A stretch of DNA of 64,000 nucleotides. Origin: Marichromatium gracile (GTDB lineage: Bacteria > Pseudomonadota > Gammaproteobacteria > Chromatiales > Chromatiaceae). Position numbers and translations under genes: made by a program. This document shows positions 53,911-62,916 of this stretch, one piece after another. The stretch is from assembly GCF_004343155.1 (NCBI RefSeq), contig NZ_SMDC01000008.1:62001-126000 (forward strand), given 5' to 3'. Numbering within the stretch: the stretch's first letter is position 1; every line of letters starts with the position of its first letter. The notes beneath the pieces were generated by a model. That model searched no databases, was not told the DNA's origin, and saw nothing but the letters and a program-made list of their open reading frames with translations.

Positions 53911-55248
53911 GTAGAGCTCGGTGCCGACCGGCAGCTCGCGCACCCAGGCGCCGGCGTCGCGCAGTGGTCGGGGGAGCTTGGCCAGGGCGGTGGCCGCAGG
54001 CGTCCAGCCGGGGTAGATGCCCTCGGTGATGGCGATCCAGCCGCTGCCCGGGCCGCTGTCGATGCGCCAGGTGTCGATCCCCTGGGCGGCGAGCTGGCGC
54101 TGGAAGCGCCCGGCGCGCTCCTCGCTGAGGAAGGCGCCGAGCTGCAGGGTGTAGCGGATCTCCTTGAGCGCGACGCGCCGTCCGGGCGCGGCGGTCGGCG
54201 TCGGGGTGGTCGGCGCCGGGGTCTCGGAGGTCTCGTCGGGGAAGTCGGCGTCGCCGTCGTCGACGGGCGCGTCGCGTCGTGCCTCGGCCAGCTCGGCGCG
54301 GGTGGTCTCGAGCGCGTCGGTGAGTGCCCGGACCTCGGCCTGGAGCCCCGAGACCTGGGTCTCGAGTCCCTGGATGGCGCGCAGCGGCTCGTCGCTGAGC
54401 CCGGCGCCGAGTCCGGCGACCGCGCCCCCCAGGTTCCACCAGGCGAGCGCGATCACCAGCACCAATACCCCGCCGAGCGCGCCGAGCGCGGCCGCGCCCT
54501 GGAGCTTGACGCGCTCGAGCTGTCTCTCCCACCATTTACGGTCGCGTGGATCGAGCCGCTGTGTCGTCGCGCTGGCCGTGCCAGACGCGCGACCGTCGGC
54601 GTCGGGCCGCGGACGTGCCCGGCCGGCGCGTGCCAAGGGCTCGGGGTCCGGCTCGGGCGGTGGTGGCGGTGCGCGTCGCTCGGGCCGCGGCGGTGGCGGC
54701 GCGGGCGCGGGCGTGCGCTCCCAAATGTCGTCGTCGAGTTCGTGGACGGCGGCTATGGGTTCCGGCTCCGGCTCCGGTCTGGGCGGCGGTGCGGGTTCGG
54801 GCGGCGGGGTCGGCCGCGGTCTCGGTGGCGGCTCGGGTTCGGGTTGAGGCTCGGGCTCGGGGGATCTCTTCTGGGCCTGATGGACGCGCCCCGGCAGCGG
54901 GTCCTCGAACAGCGACTCCAGGGTGTTGTCCTGGGCGCCCGGCTCCGGCATCGGGGCGACCATGTCCTCGGCGAGCCGTTCGAGGGTGCGCAGCTGGCGC
55001 GGGTCGGTCTCCAGGTCCTCGAAGGCTTGGAGGATCTCGGCGAGATAGATGCGCTCGCGCATCCCGATCTGCCCCTGGTCGAGTTGGGCGAGCGCCCGCC
55101 CCAGACTGTTGACCAGGGTCTCGGTGCCGTCCGGGTCCTGTTCGGCGACCCGGGCGAGACGATGGCTGATGGTGGCGATCAGGGCGGCGTCCCGATCCTG
55201 CTTCGCGCCCGCCTCGGCGGTGCGCGGTGTGGAATTCTCTTCTGTCAT
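53896..55248 (-). CDS. Single-span membrane protein with Pro/Glu-rich linker and SPOR-like domain
   Basis: A 450-residue protein. The N-terminal 120 residues are helical and cytoplasmic; a low-complexity linker follows (about 125-235, repeated PEPEP and PPPRP); a single membrane segment lies near 275-300 (GAAALGALGGVLVLVIALAWW); a coiled coil (LETQVSGLQAEVRALTDALETTRAEL) leads to a C-terminal SPOR-like domain (YTLQLGAFLSEERAGRFQRQLAAQGI). SPOR domains bind denuded septal peptidoglycan, so a cell-division or envelope role, like DamX, is possible. GAGGAG precedes the ATG at 55248. It is divergent from uvrC. Confidence 0.75.
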   Translation of the reverse strand: MTEENSTPRTAEAGAKQDRDAALIATISHRLARVAEQDPDGTETLVNSLGRALAQLDQGQIGMRERIYLAEILQAFEDLETDPRQLRTLERLAEDMVAPMPEPGAQDNTLESLFEDPLPGRVHQAQKRSPEPEPQPEPEPPPRPRPTPPPEPAPPPRPEPEPEPIAAVHELDDDIWERTPAPAPPPPRPERRAPPPPPEPDPEPLARAGRARPRPDADGRASGTASATTQRLDPRDRKWWERQLERVKLQGAAALGALGGVLVLVIALAWWNLGGAVAGLGAGLSDEPLRAIQGLETQVSGLQAEVRALTDALETTRAELAEARRDAPVDDGDADFPDETSETPAPTTPTPTAAPGRRVALKEIRYTLQLGAFLSEERAGRFQRQLAAQGIDTWRIDSGPGSGWIAITEGIYPGWTPAATALAKLPRPLRDAGAWVRELPVGTELYTGRR

Positions 55249-55419
55249 CCAACGCTCCTCGCGCAGTGAGTCCAGGGCCTGGGGGCGGGGTGGGGCGCGC
55301 GCTGGCGCGCAATCGCCTGGATCGCCCCCATGTTGGAGTCGAGCCTGGCCCAGGGACAAGGACGCGCACAATCAATCGATGCCGCCCCGTTCGGCGGGGC
55401 CGACGAGACGAATCCTTGC

Positions 55420-57267
55420 ATGAGTGTCGCAGCAGACGCCAATCGATCCGATCCCCGGAGCCTGCTCCAGGGCATCCCCCAGTCACCCGGGGTCTATCGC
55501 ATGCTCGACGCCGAGGGCACGGTGCTCTACGTCGGCAAGGCGAAGAATCTCCGACGCCGGGTGGCAAGCTACTTCAGTCGCAGCCGTCAGCTCAACCGTC
55601 GTATTCAGTTGATGGTGAGCCTGATCGCCGACATCGCCATCACCGTCACCCGGACCGAGGGCGAGGCGCTGCTGCTCGAGAGCAATCTCATCAAGTCGCT
55701 GCAGCCGCGTTTCAACGTGCTGTTGCGCGATGACAAGGGCTATCCGCACATCCTCCTCACCACCCAGGACCGTTTCCCCCGGTTGACCTTTCACCGCGGT
55801 GCGCGCCCGCGCGCGGGGCGGCTGTTCGGCCCCTATCCGAACGTCTGGGCGGTGCGCGAGACGCTGCAGCTGCTGCAGAAGGTCTTCCCCCTGCGCCAGT
55901 GCGAGGAGGCCGTCTTCCGCAACCGCTCGCGCCCCTGTCTGCAGTACCAGATCAAGCGCTGCAGCGGTCCCTGTGTCGGGCTGGTCGACGAGGCGAGCTA
56001 TGCCGCCGACGTGGCGCGTACCGTCAAGTTCCTGGAGGGGCGGGCGCCCGAGCTGATCGACGAGCTGGTCGCCGAGATGGAGGCCGCCGCCGCCGCGCTC
56101 GAGTTCGAACGCGCCGCCGAGCTGCGCGACCGCATCGAGCAGCTGCGTCAGGTGCTGCAGCGTCAGTACGTCAGCGGCGAGGGCGGCGATCTCGATCTGC
56201 TCGCCTGCGTGCAGGACGGGGGGCAGAGCTGCGTGGCGGTGATGTTCGTGCGCGGCGGGCGCAGCCTCGGCACCCGCGCGTTCTTCCCGCGCGTGCCCGA
56301 GGAGACCGCGACGGACGGGGTGCTCGCGGCCTTCCTCGCTCAGTTCTATGCCGGGCACGAGGTCCCGGGGGAGCTGGTCGTCGGCGAGTCGGTCGAGGAG
56401 CAGGGGCTGCTCGAGCAGGCGCTCGGCGAGCACGCCGGTCACCGGGTGCGGATCAAGTCGCGGGTGCGCGCCGAGCGCGCGCGCTGGCTGGAGATGGTGC
56501 GCGCCAACGCCGAGGTGGCGCTGCGCGCGCGGCTCGGCAGTCGCGCCGGCTACGGACTCAGGTTGGAGTCGCTGCGCGAGGCGCTGGCGCTCGATGCCGT
56601 GCCGCGCCGGATGGAGTGCTTCGACATCAGCCATACCCGGGGTGAGCGCACGGTGGCCTCCTGCGTGGTGTTCGACGGCGAGGGGCCGCGCAAGTCCGAC
56701 TACCGTCGCTTCAACATCGAGGGTATCACCCCGGGCGACGACTATGCCGCCATGGCCCAGGCGCTGACCCGTCGCTACACCCGGGTGCAGCGCGGCGAGG
56801 CGCCCGAACCCGACGTGCTCTTCATCGACGGCGGGCGCGGTCAGCTCAACGCCGCGGCCGCCGCGCTGACCGAGCTGGGGATGCGGCTCGACTGTCTGGT
56901 CGGCGTCTCCAAGGGGCCGGACCGACGCCCCGGCACCGAACAGCTCTGGTTGTTGGGGCGGGAGGCGCCCGTTATACTGCCGAGCGATTCGCCGGCCATG
57001 CATCTCATCGAGCAGATCCGTGACGAAGCCCATCGTTTTGCGATCACGGCCCACCGCCAGCGGCGAGCCAAGGCCCGCACCACCTCGGTGCTGGAAGGCA
57101 TCGACGGAATCGGTCCCAAGCGCCGACAGCGACTCCTCAGGCAATTTGGCGGCATGCGCGGCCTGATCCGGGCCGGTGTCGAGGACATCGCCGGGGTCGA
57201 GGGGATCAGCCGGCACCTGGCCCAACAGATCTACGATGCCCTCCACCGCGAGGCCGCTGGACCCTGA
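55420..57267 (+). CDS. uvrC: Excinuclease ABC subunit C
   Basis: Nuclease of nucleotide excision repair that makes both incisions. The N-terminal GIY-YIG domain is evident (GVYRMLDAEGTVLYVGKAKNLRRRV), then a cysteine cluster (QCEEAVFRNRSRPCLQYQIKRCSGPCVG), a UVR domain (ALEFERAAELRDRIEQLRQVL), the RNase H-like second catalytic domain (CFDISHTRGERTVASCVVF, LFIDGGRGQLN) and tandem helix-hairpin-helix motifs near the C-terminus (IDGIGPKRRQRLLRQFGG). The ATG at 55420 gives 615 residues, the usual length; upstream in-frame residues are not conserved. pgsA follows after 4 bases, a common gammaproteobacterial pair. Confidence 0.96.
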   Translation: MSVAADANRSDPRSLLQGIPQSPGVYRMLDAEGTVLYVGKAKNLRRRVASYFSRSRQLNRRIQLMVSLIADIAITVTRTEGEALLLESNLIKSLQPRFNVLLRDDKGYPHILLTTQDRFPRLTFHRGARPRAGRLFGPYPNVWAVRETLQLLQKVFPLRQCEEAVFRNRSRPCLQYQIKRCSGPCVGLVDEASYAADVARTVKFLEGRAPELIDELVAEMEAAAAALEFERAAELRDRIEQLRQVLQRQYVSGEGGDLDLLACVQDGGQSCVAVMFVRGGRSLGTRAFFPRVPEETATDGVLAAFLAQFYAGHEVPGELVVGESVEEQGLLEQALGEHAGHRVRIKSRVRAERARWLEMVRANAEVALRARLGSRAGYGLRLESLREALALDAVPRRMECFDISHTRGERTVASCVVFDGEGPRKSDYRRFNIEGITPGDDYAAMAQALTRRYTRVQRGEAPEPDVLFIDGGRGQLNAAAAALTELGMRLDCLVGVSKGPDRRPGTEQLWLLGREAPVILPSDSPAMHLIEQIRDEAHRFAITAHRQRRAKARTTSVLEGIDGIGPKRRQRLLRQFGGMRGLIRAGVEDIAGVEGISRHLAQQIYDALHREAAGP

Positions 57268-57271
57268 CCTT

Positions 57272-57838
57272 ATGTGGAACCTCCCCAATCTGCTGACGTT
57301 GCTGCGGATCCTGCTGATCCCGGTGTTCGTCGCCGTCTTCTATGTCGATGCCCCCTGGGCCGCCTATGCCGCCGCCGCCGTGTTCGGTGCCGCGGCGCTG
57401 ACCGACTGGCTCGATGGTTATCTGGCGCGCCGCTGGAGCCAGACCTCGCCGCTCGGCGCCTTCCTCGACCCGGTGGCCGACAAGCTGATGGTGGCCGTGG
57501 CCCTGGTGGTCGCCGTGCAGGCCGACCCGCGGGTGCTGATGGCGCTACCGGTGATGGTGATCATCGGGCGCGAGATCGCCGTCTCCGCGGTGCGTGAGTG
57601 GATGGCCGAGATCGGCGACCGCGCGGCGGTGGCCGTCTCCATGCTCGGCAAGATCAAGACCACGGTGCAGATGATCTCGATCGCCATCCTCATCCTGCGC
57701 GAGTCGATCTTCGGCCCCTGGCTCTACGGTCTCGGCGTGGCGCTGCTCTATGTCGCCGCCATCCTGACCCTGTGGTCGATGGTGCTCTATCTGCGCGCGG
57801 CCTGGCCGAGCCTGAGCGGCGCCAAGCAGGGCGACTGA
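57272..57838 (+). CDS. pgsA: CDP-diacylglycerol-glycerol-3-phosphate 3-phosphatidyltransferase
   Basis: Makes phosphatidylglycerol phosphate in the inner membrane. The 188 residues form several hydrophobic helices and contain the CDP-alcohol phosphatidyltransferase motif DWLDGYLARRWSQTSPLGAFLDPVADK (the D-G-A-R-G-D-D pattern). ATG at 57272 is chosen because it yields the standard N-terminus MWNLPNLLTLLRI. It follows uvrC directly and precedes two tRNA-Gly genes that have their own promoters. Confidence 0.95.
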   Translation: MWNLPNLLTLLRILLIPVFVAVFYVDAPWAAYAAAAVFGAAALTDWLDGYLARRWSQTSPLGAFLDPVADKLMVAVALVVAVQADPRVLMALPVMVIIGREIAVSAVREWMAEIGDRAAVAVSMLGKIKTTVQMISIAILILRESIFGPWLYGLGVALLYVAAILTLWSMVLYLRAAWPSLSGAKQGD

Positions 57839-57858
57839 AAAAAATATGACGATAGGGG

Positions 57859-57886
57859 TTGACGCCCCGGAGATGTCGTCTATAAT
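57859..57886 (+). promoter_or_regulatory. Sigma-70 promoter of the first tRNA-Gly
   Basis: TTGACG, a 16-base spacer and TATAAT, with the -10 box ending 14 bases before the tRNA. Confidence 0.85.
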
Positions 57887-57900
57887 GGGCATCTCTTTCG

Positions 57901-57976
<76 letters not shown>

Positions 57977-58070
57977 AATTCCGAAAGAACGACCGCTTCG
58001 CGGGTTTGAGGCGATCGGGCTTTTTGGTCGGCAGGCTGCATCGGCGCCACCGACCGGTTCAAGAAGGCAC

Positions 58071-58099
58071 TTGAACATCGTCACGAAAGACGTTAAAAT
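58071..58099 (+). promoter_or_regulatory. Sigma-70 promoter of the second tRNA-Gly
   Basis: TTGAAC, a 17-base spacer and TAAAAT, ending 12 bases before the second tRNA. Confidence 0.7.
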
Positions 58100-58111
58100 T
58101 CAAAAAATAAA

Positions 58112-58187
<76 letters not shown>

Positions 58188-58200
58188 AACACTCAAGAAA

Positions 58201-58228
58201 ACCGGTATCGAAAGATGCCGGTTTTTTT
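58201..58228 (+). terminator. Intrinsic terminator after the tRNA-Gly pair
   Basis: Stem ACCGGTATC / GATGCCGGT (one G-T pair) with a GAAA loop, followed by TTTTTT. Confidence 0.88.
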
Positions 58229-58301
58229 GTGCCCGTCATCTCCCATCCCCATCTCTCCCTGGTCGGCGTCTGTGTGCCGCCGTTCCTGTCGAGGTCTCGA
58301 G

Positions 58302-60404
58302 ATGGCGAATGGATGGTCGCGCCCGGGCCCCGGGCGTCTCCTGCTCGACCGCTTGCGGCTGCGTCCCTACGGCGCCGCGCTGCTCACCCCGGCCGTGCGC
58401 ATCTGGCTCGGCTTCGCGACCCTGTTGATCCTGCTGATGGCGCTGCTCGAGGGCGTCGTCTGGGGGCTGGTCGGCGCCTCGCTGGTGCCCGAGGCGAGCC
58501 CCTGGCTGCGCTGGCCGGCGGGGATCTTCTTCTTCCTGCTGATGTTCACCGTGATCTGGGTGGTCGATGCCTCGCTGATGCTCTCGGAGCGACCGCGCGG
58601 CGGTCTCGGCGCGCGCACGCGCTGGTTCGTCGGGGTGCTGGTGCGCGTGCTCATCGTCGCGCTCTCGCTCTATGTCACCGCGCCCCTGCTGGCGCGGCTG
58701 ATCCGCGCCGACGACATCGCCCTCCATCACCAGCGCCAGGTCGAGCGCTATCAGGCCGAGCGTGCCGCGCGGCTGGAGGCCCGGCTCGCCGAGCGTCTGG
58801 CGCCGCTGGCACGCGAGACCCAGGCACGGATCGCGGCCCTGGAGGCCGAGCGCGCGCGCCTCACCGAGACGCTCGAGCGCGCGCGTGAGCGCCGCGCGCG
58901 GATCGAGTCGGCCGCCGCCCCCGGACTCGAACTGCTGCGCGAGGAGTTGGCCGCCGCCCGTCTGCGGCTCGGCGACGAGTTGCACGGTCGCGCCGGGCGC
59001 CCGCCCGGCTATGGTCCCGAGGCCAGACGCTGGGAACGTCAGGCCGCCGAACTGGAGACCGAGGTCGAGCGTGCCGAGGCCGCGCTCGGCGCTCGGCTCG
59101 GCGGGACCGGCACCGAGATCGCGGAGACCGAGCAGCGGCTGCGCGCGCTGGCCGCGCGGCTCGACGCGCTGCGTGCCTCGGGTGCGGCCGAGCGCGAACG
59201 CCTCCGCGCCGAACTCGCCGCCGAGCAGCCCCCGGCCGAGCCCCCGCGCCTGACCTTTGCCGCCCGCTCCAAGGCGCTCGAGGCGCTGCGCGCGCGCCCC
59301 GACGAGCGCGGCGTACCGCACTTCGAGACCGTCGAGGGTTTCGCCCAGGCGTTGCTCGCCATCCTCTTCTGCGCGCTGCTCGCGCTCAAGCTGTTCGAGC
59401 CGGGGGCGGTACGCGCCTATTTCGACGATCGTCTGCAAGGGCAGTACCGCAAGTATCTGCGTGGCGGTCTCGCCACGATCCCCGGCTTCGAGCACTGGGA
59501 GGACCCGGCGCGGCGGCTCTCGCCGCACGAGTTCGCCACCGCCTGGCGCGCGCACGAGCGCGATCCCGGCACCTTCCAGTCGGCCCGACTGGCACTGCTC
59601 GAGGCCGCGGCGCCGGTGGAGTCCGCCGAGCGAGCGCAGCGTCTGGAGGCGGCGCGGGAGCGTGCCCGGCACGCCGAGCTCGCCGAGGAGCAGGCGCTGG
59701 CGCGGGAGCGGCGCGCGCGCGAGTTGGAGGCCCATGCGCGTGAACTCGAACTGCGCAACGCCTCGCTGGAGGAGGCGCTGCGCGAGGAACGCGCGCAACG
59801 GCGCGCACGCGCCGAGGCCGAGTGGGCGCTGCACCAGGAGGGCGAGCGCGAGGCCTTGCGACAGCGTCGGGCGCGTTTCGACGACGAGTTGCGCCAGCTC
59901 GGCGAGGAGCAACGACTGCGCGAGCGCGAGATCGAGGTGCTGCACCAGCAGCGCATGCACACCCTGGAGCGCGAGGGACGCGAGGCCGCGCTCAGTCGTG
60001 CCGGGCGGGCCCGACGCGAGGAGGCCGAGGCACGGCTGGCGCGGGTACAGGGGGTACTGGACCGGCTCGGTGAGCGCGAGGCGGTCGAGCGCGAGCGCCT
60101 GTCAGCAGCGCGGGCGCGGGTGGTGGGGCTCGAGCGCGCGCTCGACGAGATCGGCGAGCAGCTTGCGGCGGTGGCGACGAGCCCGGGCTCGCGCCGTGCC
60201 CGACGTGCGCGCGAACGGGCACATGCGCTGGAGGTCGAGCTGACCGAGGCGCGGGCGCTGACCGAGGGTGCCGAACAGCGACTGGCGACGGTGCGCACAC
60301 GTATCGCTCTGATCGAGGACGCGCTGGGTCGCTGGCTGTTCGAGACGGGGGCGGGGGAGGGGACCGATGAGCGGGCGGGCGAGGAGTTGCCGACAGCGGA
60401 TTGA
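58302..60404 (+). CDS. DUF4407-like membrane protein with long coiled coils
   Basis: A 700-residue protein with about three hydrophobic segments in residues 25-140 (IWLGFATLLILLMALLEGVVWGL, WPAGIFFFLLMFTVIWVV, GVLVRVLIVALSLYVTAPLLA), a coiled coil (about 145-330), a further hydrophobic segment (VEGFAQALLAILFCALLALKLF) and a second, longer coiled coil (about 420-660, dominated by A, E, R and L). The topology matches DUF4407 proteins, whose function is unknown. The paired helices and extended coils suggest a scaffold or envelope-spanning element. ATG at 58302 has GAGG upstream; upstream frame through the tRNA is not real. Confidence 0.75.
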   Translation: MANGWSRPGPGRLLLDRLRLRPYGAALLTPAVRIWLGFATLLILLMALLEGVVWGLVGASLVPEASPWLRWPAGIFFFLLMFTVIWVVDASLMLSERPRGGLGARTRWFVGVLVRVLIVALSLYVTAPLLARLIRADDIALHHQRQVERYQAERAARLEARLAERLAPLARETQARIAALEAERARLTETLERARERRARIESAAAPGLELLREELAAARLRLGDELHGRAGRPPGYGPEARRWERQAAELETEVERAEAALGARLGGTGTEIAETEQRLRALAARLDALRASGAAERERLRAELAAEQPPAEPPRLTFAARSKALEALRARPDERGVPHFETVEGFAQALLAILFCALLALKLFEPGAVRAYFDDRLQGQYRKYLRGGLATIPGFEHWEDPARRLSPHEFATAWRAHERDPGTFQSARLALLEAAAPVESAERAQRLEAARERARHAELAEEQALARERRARELEAHARELELRNASLEEALREERAQRRARAEAEWALHQEGEREALRQRRARFDDELRQLGEEQRLREREIEVLHQQRMHTLEREGREAALSRAGRARREEAEARLARVQGVLDRLGEREAVERERLSAARARVVGLERALDEIGEQLAAVATSPGSRRARRARERAHALEVELTEARALTEGAEQRLATVRTRIALIEDALGRWLFETGAGEGTDERAGEELPTAD

Positions 60405-60410
60405 CAGTTC

Positions 60411-60435
60411 TCAATTGATAATGATTCTCGAAGCC
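60411..60435. promoter_or_regulatory. Candidate Fur box upstream of the chelatase-receptor operon
   Basis: TTGATAATGATTCTCGAA contains an uninterrupted 9-base match (GATAATGAT) to the Fur consensus half. It lies about 85 bases before the chelatase start. Confidence 0.7.
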
Positions 60436-60515
60436 AATATCATCCCTGGCCGGAATCATCGTCCCCGAGAATCGTGTACAGGGGACTCGCGCGATTGAGG
60501 AGTCGATCCACCGCC

Positions 60516-61430
60516 ATGAACAGACGATTGCTGAAACGGGCCCTCGCCGTCCTGGTGCTGTTGCCGCTGCTGCTGGGCGGCTGCGGCGAACCGGTCCCCG
60601 AGGAGGGGCAGGGAGCCAAGGTCGGGGTGCTGCTGGTCAACCACGGCTCGCACTCGAAGAACTGGCGCGACATGCTGGTCGATGTCGAGGAATCGGTGCG
60701 CGATCGCATCATGGCCGATGGCCGGATCGCCGAGGTGCGTACCGCCTTCATGGAGTACAACGAACCCTCGATCGGCACCCAGATGCGCGCCTTCGACGAG
60801 GCCGGGTTCGACGAGGTGATCGTGGTGCCGCTGTTTCTCACCGTCAGCTCGCACTCGCTCGACGACATCCCCACCATCCTCGGCATGAAGGCCGACCCCA
60901 AGGTCATGGCCAAGCTCGCCGAGGAGGAGATCGAACTCTATCGCCCCCGGGCGCGTGTCACCCTGACCCCGATGCTCGACTTCTCCTCGCTGCTGAAGAA
61001 GAACCTGCTGCGCCGCACCCAGGCGCTCGTCGGCGAGACCGAGGACACCGGGGTGGTGCTGGTGGCCTACGGCGATGCCAGTTACAACCAGCAGTGGGAG
61101 GCCCTGGTCGGCGACATCGGGCGTTATCTCAAGCTCAAGGCGGGCATCGACACCGTCGCCTATGCCTGGTGCGGGCACCTGGTCGACTACTCGCCCGAGC
61201 CGACCCTGCGCGCCATCGAGCAGGTGCTGGAGCTGGAGGACCGGGCGGCGGTGCTGCCGGTGCTGGTCGCCGTCGACCCCGCCTTCCAGGACGACATCAT
61301 CGGCGAGGCGGTGGCGCAGAGTCCGGAGGGCAGCCGGATACGCTATGCCGGCGACGCCATCCTCCCCGATGCCGGTCTCAACGACTGGGTGGTCGAGATC
61401 GTGAGGCAGACCCTCGATGGTGGCGCTTGA
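60516..61430 (+). CDS. Lipoprotein CbiX/sirohydrochlorin-chelatase-like protein
   Basis: A 304-residue protein with an N-terminal lipobox (LVLLPLLLGGCGE), so it should be anchored at the periplasmic face. The rest is a two-domain class II chelatase: VGVLLVNHGSHSKNW carries the first metal-binding His and VVPLFLTVSSHSLDDIPTILG the second; the C-terminal half repeats the fold with VAYGDASYNQQW in place of the HGS motif. Known CbiX/CbiK enzymes insert Co or Fe into sirohydrochlorin; a periplasmic CbiK form occurs in Desulfovibrio. An extracytoplasmic member beside a heme-type TonB receptor may instead handle heme or another metal-tetrapyrrole. ATG at 60516 is preferred as it gives the lipoprotein signal. 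Confidence 0.8.
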   Translation: MNRRLLKRALAVLVLLPLLLGGCGEPVPEEGQGAKVGVLLVNHGSHSKNWRDMLVDVEESVRDRIMADGRIAEVRTAFMEYNEPSIGTQMRAFDEAGFDEVIVVPLFLTVSSHSLDDIPTILGMKADPKVMAKLAEEEIELYRPRARVTLTPMLDFSSLLKKNLLRRTQALVGETEDTGVVLVAYGDASYNQQWEALVGDIGRYLKLKAGIDTVAYAWCGHLVDYSPEPTLRAIEQVLELEDRAAVLPVLVAVDPAFQDDIIGEAVAQSPEGSRIRYAGDAILPDAGLNDWVVEIVRQTLDGGA

Positions 61431-62859
61431 GCGGCTCGGCCGCCGTCGGGTCGCCGCGACCCTGCTGCTCGTCGTGCTCGTCGCCGTGCTGTGGGCGCGC
61501 GCCGAGCCGGTCGAGACCGGTCCGGCCTTCCGCATCGACCCCGTCGATCCGGCACACGCGCAGCCGCGGCTGATCGGCCGGACGGACGAGGCGGCGAGCA
61601 CGGGGTTCGGGCTGATGAGCGGCGCGGTCCCCACCCGGGGACACGGCTATGCGCTGCTCGGTGCCGCCGAGTCGGCGCCGAGCGGCTTCGGCCTGCTCGG
61701 CGGCGATGATCCGGCACGCGTTGCTCCGGGCGAGGCCGCCGCCGCGCTGGCCGCGCGCGCCGAGGCCGGCGACCCGGACGGCTATCGTGCGCTGGCGCAG
61801 GCCACCGAGGGGCTGCCGCTCGCCGAGCGGCGCGATCGCGCCGGGCGCCATCGCGGGGTCTATCTCGACAACCTCGGGCTCGACAGCCGGGTGCGCGGCT
61901 TCGCCGGGCCGCTGCACATCGGCGTCTATCTCGATGCCGAGGGCGGGGTGCGCGAGCTGGTGCTACTGGAGTCGCGCGAGACCCCGAGCTATCTGCACCG
62001 GGTCGAGCGCGCCGGGTTCTACGATCGCGCCCGCGCCGTCGAGATCGCCCCGGGGTTGCAACGGATCGACGCGGTGAGCGGCGCGACCCTGACCTCGCAG
62101 GCGCTGGCGCGCGCCCTCGACGAGCTGATCGACAGCGCCGCGCCGGTGCTCGACGAGCATCTCGACCGTCCGGCCCGGGGCTTCGCGCTGGAGGCGCCGC
62201 TCTCCGATCGCTGGGTCTGGCAGCTGGCGCTGCTCTTGGTGCTGTTCGCGCTCGTCTGGCAGCGGCGCTGGCGGCTGGAGCGGACCGAGCGAACCCTGCT
62301 CGGGTTGATCAGCCTGGTGACGCTCGGCTTCCTGTTCAACCTCGGCTTCACCTATCTCAACCTGCTCCATCCGCTGCTCGGTGTCTCGGTCTCGGCGCTG
62401 GTCGGTGGCTATGCCGTGCTGGTGCTGCTCGGCGCGATCTGGGACGACAACACCTATTGTCGTCACCTCTGTCCCTTCGGTCAGGCACAACGGCTGGTGG
62501 CGCGTCTCGACCGGCGCTCGCGCTGGCGTCGCTGGCCGCTCGGCGCTCGCACGATGTACTGGCTGCGGCTGGTGCTGGCGGCGGTGCTGATCGGCGGGGT
62601 GGTGCTCGGTGTCGAGCGCTGGAGCGGGTTCGAGCTGTTCCCCGACCTGTTCGCGCTCGATGTCGCGTCACTGTGGTTCCTGCTCGCGCTCTTTCTGGTG
62701 CTGCGGGTCGCGGCCTGGGTGCCGATGCTGTGGTGTCGGCTGCTCTGTCCGACCGGCGCGGTGCTCGATCTGGTCGCGCGCGCGGTGCGTCCGTCGCGCC
62801 GTGGCGCCGGGGTGCGGGTTGCCGCGCCCGTGCCGCAGACGCTGTCCGAGAGATCCTGA
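61417..62859 (+). CDS. FMN-binding-domain membrane protein with CxxxCP motifs (NosR/NapH-like)
   Basis: A 480-residue protein with an N-terminal membrane anchor, a periplasmic FMN-binding domain (about 120-235) ending in the flavinylation motif IDAVSGATLTSQA, and at least five helices (WVWQLALLLVLFALVW onward). Two CxxxCP motifs (YCRHLCPFGQAQRLV and WCRLLCPTGAVLDLV) are of the NosR/NapH type, but no ferredoxin domain follows. It could pass electrons from the inner membrane to a periplasmic acceptor. ATG at 61417 overlaps the chelatase gene by 14 nt, implying a shared function, perhaps reduction of iron or a tetrapyrrole. Confidence 0.82.
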   Translation: MVALERLGRRRVAATLLLVVLVAVLWARAEPVETGPAFRIDPVDPAHAQPRLIGRTDEAASTGFGLMSGAVPTRGHGYALLGAAESAPSGFGLLGGDDPARVAPGEAAAALAARAEAGDPDGYRALAQATEGLPLAERRDRAGRHRGVYLDNLGLDSRVRGFAGPLHIGVYLDAEGGVRELVLLESRETPSYLHRVERAGFYDRARAVEIAPGLQRIDAVSGATLTSQALARALDELIDSAAPVLDEHLDRPARGFALEAPLSDRWVWQLALLLVLFALVWQRRWRLERTERTLLGLISLVTLGFLFNLGFTYLNLLHPLLGVSVSALVGGYAVLVLLGAIWDDNTYCRHLCPFGQAQRLVARLDRRSRWRRWPLGARTMYWLRLVLAAVLIGGVVLGVERWSGFELFPDLFALDVASLWFLLALFLVLRVAAWVPMLWCRLLCPTGAVLDLVARAVRPSRRGAGVRVAAPVPQTLSERS

Positions 62860-62916
62860 TCCATCCCGACGCCAGCCTCCACGCCAGCGATGTCGGCCCT
62901 GTCTTCGAGGTGATCC

